Positions 58,750 to 64,000 of a stretch of 64,000 nucleotides of DNA are shown in pieces (position 1 is the stretch's first letter; each line of letters begins with the position of its first letter). The stretch is taken from assembly GCA_026874595.1 (NCBI GenBank), contig CM049306.1, forward strand, positions 48,300,019-48,364,018, written 5' to 3'. Source of the DNA: Sipunculus nudus. Taxonomy: Eukaryota; Annelida; Sipuncula; Golfingiida; Sipunculidae. The translations under genes were made by a program, and so were the position numbers. The notes below the pieces were generated by a model that had not been told where the DNA came from, did not search any database, and saw nothing but the letters and a program-made list of their open reading frames with translations.

Positions 58750-60360
58750 ATATATGTCTAGGCAATCCATATATTATCATGTTATTGTTTGCGTTTCCCT
58801 ACAGACTTTAGGCTTATTTCCAATAGCTGTTGATCTCTATTTATCATTTTCTGTTACCTTGACCTGTAATGTAATTGACATATTTAAAAAAACTTGTTTT
58901 CCTGGTGTTTAATTTTTAGCATCTGATATTTCAATTTTATTCCTTTTCTGTTTCATTAAAGATGAATCTGCATAAGATATATGAGAATGCTTTTCAACCT
59001 TATAAATTAATAATGTCTAGTTATTGTTACAAGGGAGGTTATGCTTTAAATGTACATTTGTCGCTTAGTTGGTTAGTTTGTCTGTTTGTTACTGAACCTA
59101 TTTCTGTGTAACTTTGTAGAGTGATAGTACATAGACCTGGGAAGAACAAACTTCATTTTGCTGAACATCTTGATAATAAACAGATCCAGTAATACAGATT
59201 TACTTTCAAGTTGGCAGATGTATACACTCTAGAAAGGGTCATTCCAGTTCTTTTAGGTAGCAGGACTGGTCCCCCCACATGACCTCTGGTCCCCCCACAT
59301 GACCTGACTTTGTCTTGGGTTTTCCTTTGCACTGAATAACCTAATGCCTTAGGACCCCTTAAAGTATACATTTTCTGAGAGCTAAGAAGATTTTCTACAT
59401 TTTGGTAAATATGAACTTTGTTTTGGAGGAGCATATTTTAATTTATAAGCGTTATAATTTAATTTAAATATTTAACCAAAAAGTTTATTCCAGCAAATCT
59501 AAAGCAGGTACAGAATATATTCTTATATTAATCAAAATTTTGATTAAAATCCACTGGCGTTTTTTTGTTTGCGAGTTAATTTTAATAAATTTAAAATTAC
59601 AGAGTATTTAAATTTGAAACCCTTAAAAATCATTTGTATTTTTACATTTTCCTAAATAAAATCCTTCCAATTGAGTTTAGGCATAAAATAAAAAAAAAAG
59701 CTTTTTAGCTGACATATTAAGAACTACATATGTTAAAGATGGTATATATTGGACAAGTAATTACCGAGAAATAACAATCTAAAGATAAGATGTTCAGGTG
59801 AAATGAGGTTTTGAGAAAATGTCCAAAAACCAAATTCAAAGAGATCATTTTCTCTCTTTATTTATACTTAAATAAGTATTGATAAGCCTATCAGTTTTAT
59901 TTCATGTTGTATTTAACATTGGCTGGAGCATAAAAATCAATATTAGAAATACATTCATAACAGATGGTCTGACAAACTATGAAGACATTTTCCTGCCAAT
60001 CCAAATCACCCAAGGGATATGCTGTTACATTTGTTAAACCTTGCTGTTACTAACCAGTAAACAGCTTATACATGAACTTGTACTTTTAGATGGACTGTGA
60101 GTGGCTCAGAACTCATAATTTATTGCTGAACTGAATTGGCTTCAAAGGTCAATAGGCATTTAAAAATAATTGTAGTTTAAGAACTCAGCCAACAAAGGTC
60201 ATGTAAATTTTGACCAATCCCGGATGATTTTAAGCAATACCTAAATAACTGATGTACGTGATTTCACATTGGTTCTTTCCCTATCCATTGCTGTGTATAC
60301 CAAACAAGAAGTCTCCCTTATTATGTTTCCTGTTAACTATAATTATTTTCTCTCATATTT
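58750..60360. other. 3' flank of TRPV gene, nothing recognised
   Basis: AT-rich sequence. The only structure is a 20-bp tandem duplication, CTGGTCCCCCCACATGACCT, at about 59,267-59,306. Confidence 0.45.
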
Positions 60361-60367
60361 ATTTCTC

Positions 60368-61720
60368 AAAACTCATCATTTCAAAACTCAAGATCATACA
60401 AAAAAGCAAGTAAATGATCTAAAAACTCAGGATCTTAGAAAAGTCAACCCTTATCTCAAAATTCAATACCTTACAAGAAGCAAATAATCAATCTAAAAAC
60501 TAAGGATCTTTGAAAATTCAACCATCATTTCAAAACTCAAGACCTTTCAAAAAGCAAGTACAGTCAAGCCCCCTTATTGTCATGTCACAGTGCATGCTTA
60601 AATAATGATAATAACCGGGTCGTGATATTATATGGTCTTCAACATTGGTGATCATTTGAGTCACAGAAAAATGTTACAACTTACATGGTATAATAAATCG
60701 TTAATAAAAGAAAACATCATTTTTATTGCACAACAGCATATCACATGACATTTATGCGCACCTGATTTTTGTCTCCTGTAATGTTTGTGTCACATGTCAC
60801 AATAACTGACCAAAAACCAACTTGCCAACAGAAAGTGATATAGCGTCTAGGTCATGGGTCAATTGTCTGGAATTAGGCGGCGCAGTTATAATGTTGTGGG
60901 GTGGTTAACTATTTTTACTCAGTTATTCTGGCACCTTTTCTGACTCTTGGAAGAGATATGGTATGTCTCCTATTTTCCGAGGTGTTAATAATGACTGAAA
61001 CGTCCACAATCCCCTTTATGATAGGACTGTTCAAGGCAATCGTCAAGCATTGTCAACTTTCTGAAGTTTCACACAGATTGGGGTATCTTCTCCAGTGCCA
61101 TCAAAACCTCCAGCTTTACAAGGGATTTCCAGTTGTAAGCACCATTAACAGCTCCTGTTAAATCCCATTTCGGTGAAACATCACTGAGGTGGAAACCTCC
61201 AGCTTGCAAAGATCAGGGGGTTCCTTTTGTATGACATAATATGTGATCGCAGACATCACCCTTGTTTAGGTACCAAGAAACCGCAGTGATCTTGATTAAC
61301 ATTGTTTCTTAACACATTACTTAGCTAACTGATAGTGAGTGACATGCATGTGTCACTGCACCTGCTTGCCTTGCACAGGAGGGACCTGAGATTGTTTGAT
61401 CACCTAACTAATTACAGGCTTATTGATTGCCTTGTCAGCATTTAATGTGTTAAACTGGTATCACTGCCATGGGTTCTTAGCATGACCAATAAATGGGATT
61501 ATGACAACATTCCATGATATTAAGCAGTCAGATTTATCATTAGTTATAGGATATAGTTTGGGATTTGAGGTGTATGTGACAATAAACAGGATTTCCTATT
61601 ATGAACCAATATGACACAAGTAGGCTTGACTGTTATTGATCTAAAATAATCAGGATCTTAGAAAGTTCAACCATAATCTTAAAACTCAATAGCTTATAAA
61701 AAAGCTATCAAAATCTCATA
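60368..61720. repeat. 75-bp minisatellite interrupted by a TIR element
   Basis: Units with CTAAAAACTCAGGATCTTAGAAA.TTCAACC...CAAAACTCAA occupy 60,368-60,558 and resume at 61,634-61,720. The element at 60,561-61,632 separates them. Confidence 0.75.
60561..61632. mobile_element. TIR element with CAGTCAAGCC ends, about 1.07 kb
   Basis: The left end CAGTCAAGCCCCCTTATTGTCAT and the right end (complement) CAGTCAAGCCTACTTGTGTCAT are inverted. TA precedes the left end; the right flank is TT, so the duplication is degraded. An 86-codon ORF (60,901-61,161) shows no transposase motif. Confidence 0.65.
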
Positions 61721-62880
61721 AAATAATCACTGAAAAAAGGAAATAAGAGAAATTTAATTCATTAACTCATGACTGCCTGATATTATGGTTTAATGGTGTT
61801 TATAACAATCTGGTCAAAATAAGATTATTTTTTAAAAAAAGGATCGAAATTACTGTAATGCACACATACCATATCACTTTAAATTTGATACTATTTAAAA
61901 CCAAATTTACACTTATCTTACCACTTAATTGTCTTGAGCACTTAATGTGAGCCTGGTACAATTCAAGAAACTATGCTTGACAGATTGGCTCCGTGAAGGA
62001 AGCCTGTAGGCAATATTTCATCAAAACACTTTAACCACATGGCCAACGGGATTAATATATTTGAAGATGAATGCAACAGACTGCCCCTACAGATTCATAA
62101 CCTCCTACAAGAAGAATTGTTCTGTCTGGTTTTAGTAATAGAATTTATGTAAATACGTTCTGGACAGGATGTCCCTGCTCTTGCAAGTGCCAGCTTTGTC
62201 AATTAGACTTTTAGATTTGGCTTCAATCTAAAGTCATGGGCAGCTTTTCTCGTCACCAGTGAACAATCAGTGTTATAATGGTAGGTATTGAATATTTTTA
62301 TATGCGCAAATAGCAAATTTTTCTATCAGTCTGACTTACTGTGATAACAGATCATGGAATACACCATTCATTACTTGAAAACCAGATTTGCTGGTGATTT
62401 GTAGTTTAGCTACGCAGCTCTAATGCATAAAAGAAGAATCATATGGGAAAGAAAGAGTGTTTTTCTTTACAACGTCATTCACTGTGATATTTCATGACAT
62501 TACCTTTATTACTAATTGACCATTATAAAGTGCCCCCTCTCAGCCAAAGGCAGTTAAGAAGAATCTAACACAGATCTAAAGATCTGGTCAATACACTGAA
62601 TAGATGAGGTATTGTCCCGTCACAGACAGGCATTGATTACCAATCTCAGTGTTTTTGAATCTCTGAATTATTTATTGTATCCCCCACATTCTGGTACCAT
62701 AAATCTCATGTTTAATTACTACACACACTGGCAATTTAAACCATAATTCATTGCCTATGTTTATTTGCAAGTCTGTCTCCAAAACAAATTTCCTAAACAT
62801 TCATAAACTAGAGTGTACTCAGTAGAATGTATACCTCTGCCAAAGTAAAACAGAACTACTGGTGGCTCTTATAGGGACAT
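61721..62880. other. Intergenic, nothing recognised
   Basis: AT-rich unique sequence without ORFs or repeats that I can support. Confidence 0.4.
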
Positions 62881-62883
62881 ATA

Positions 62884-63211
62884 CAGTGAAACCTGTGTTA
62901 TAGGACCACCTGTGGGATTGGCCAAAAGTGGTCTTATTTCACAGGTGGTCTTATTAGACAGGTCAGTTACAACCAATGTGTTTGTTTTTGGTTCACTCAA
63001 GGGTGGCTTTTATAGACAAGTGGTCTCATTAGACAGGTCAGTTACAACCAATGTGTTTGTTTTTGGTTCACTCAAGGGTGGCTTTTATAGACAGGTGGTC
63101 TTATTAGACAGGTCAGTTACAACCAATGTGTTTGTTTTTGGTTCACTCAAGGGTGGCCTTTATAGATAGGTGGTCTTATTAGACAGGTGGTCTTTCTGTC
63201 AGGTTCCACTG
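62884..63211. mobile_element. Mariner-type MITE with internal 76-bp tandem repeat
   Basis: The ends CAGTGAAACCTG and (complement) CAGTGGAACCTG are flanked by TA. Inside, GTCAGTTACAACCAATGTG recurs at 62,961, 63,037 and 63,113. An open frame across the array (62,912-63,169) is a product of the 76-bp repeat and not a gene. Confidence 0.75.
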
Positions 63212-63213
63212 TA

Positions 63214-64000
63214 TCATAACTTAATGGTTAACTTCATGGCCCTAGGACCTGGATCAAGCTTTAAATACAACCTATTCTTCTTTAAACTGTTTTATGGCCT
63301 AATTCTCAACAAAGTTTCACTTAATTTCTTCCATCTATAGTCATTTGAGACATATTGATTATAGTACAGCAATAATACAAACATTTTAAAGTAAAGAGAC
63401 ATTCCTGGCCCTGATACTCTCTTGAATCAGTTGAAAGACCAAAGCCAAGAAATTTATGGAAAACCAATGTGGTAAAAATGCCCTGCATCACAGATATATC
63501 TTTGTTAGATATATAAAATGGTCAATATCAGTTTAGTATTGCTTAATGTTGTGTGTTCTGCTCATATACATAATTTAAATGGTTTAAATTACAAATGGTA
63601 CAAGATATACTTTAGCTGACAGGACTGATATATTGAGATTTGTGAATATACCATAAATTTTCTGCTGAATTCAGCTGAAATGTCTGTTTTGTCAAATATG
63701 TCTATATTAATATTTATCAGCAGGGTACATGGCCTAGGTTTTTTTTTTGGTGAATTTGTAACTATTGATGTTTGAGTTGAAAGTTTAAATCAATTGCATA
63801 AGATTTTTTTTAATGGAAGAATACAACCACTATATTGTCATTCTTTGAATAGCAAATACCTGAGTTTGTAACAGTGCATGGGAAAAGGGAATACCTTTTG
63901 ATTTAATATATACATTTCATGATGCAAGGTTACTTAAGACTGTAATGTTTTATATCTAACTGAAAGATATGGATCTTTCTGTGTCTTAGATCTGATAGTT
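63214..64000. other. Intergenic, nothing recognised
   Basis: AT-rich sequence to the window end, no ORF or repeat of note. Confidence 0.4.

Noticed and set aside
62912-63169. An 85-codon plus-strand ORF with a repeated protein motif
   Set aside because: It is the translation of a 76-bp minisatellite inside a MITE.

Overview
This is a stretch of animal nuclear genome: AT-rich, with long introns, canonical GT-AG splicing, many interspersed repeats and two vertebrate-recognisable gene families. A mollusc, probably a bivalve, is the best guess. That is an inference from the tRNA-headed SINEs and from the many Helentron-like elements built of core tandem repeats plus an ACGG-type microsatellite (the 'pearl' design described in bivalves). 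No organism-specific marker was read directly.

Layout. (1) 1-11,093: an apparently intact Ty3/Gypsy LTR retrotransposon on the minus strand, with one gag-pol ORF of 1,694 codons and very long LTRs. The right LTR is about 3.77 kb; the left LTR is cut by the window edge at 1,883 bp, and by eye those 1,883 bp match the right copy exactly. (2) 11,142-about 33,800: the middle of a minus-strand LRRK2-type gene (leucine-rich-repeat ROCO kinase). Nine exons code for the pre-LRR linker, all the LRRs and the segment leading into the ROC GTPase; three less certain exons lie upstream. Phases agree at every junction. The ROC-COR-kinase-WD40 exons must lie left of the window, beyond the retrotransposon, which sits in the intron just 48 bp after the exon at 11,142-11,237, in the same orientation as the gene. 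(3) About 33.8-54.8 kb: no recognised gene. It holds diverged tandem repeats, poly(G) tracts, Helentron-like elements and a nested transposon complex at 42.2-45.9 kb. (4) 54,899-58,141: a complete single-exon plus-strand gene for a 1,080-residue TRPV-like cation channel. (5) 58.1-64 kb: its 3' flank, two TIR elements and minisatellites.

The two host genes have no evident functional link. LRRK2 needs upstream exons (ARM/ANK part) that I did not find, so the TRPV gene may lie inside, or next to, a LRRK2 5' intron on the opposite strand. The most unusual structures are a tandem array in a LRRK2 intron made from the exon end plus its 5' splice site, the sense-oriented retrotransposon next to a LRRK2 splice donor, and the three-layer transposon nest containing a higher-order repeat with two GGCGCC-centred palindromes per unit.
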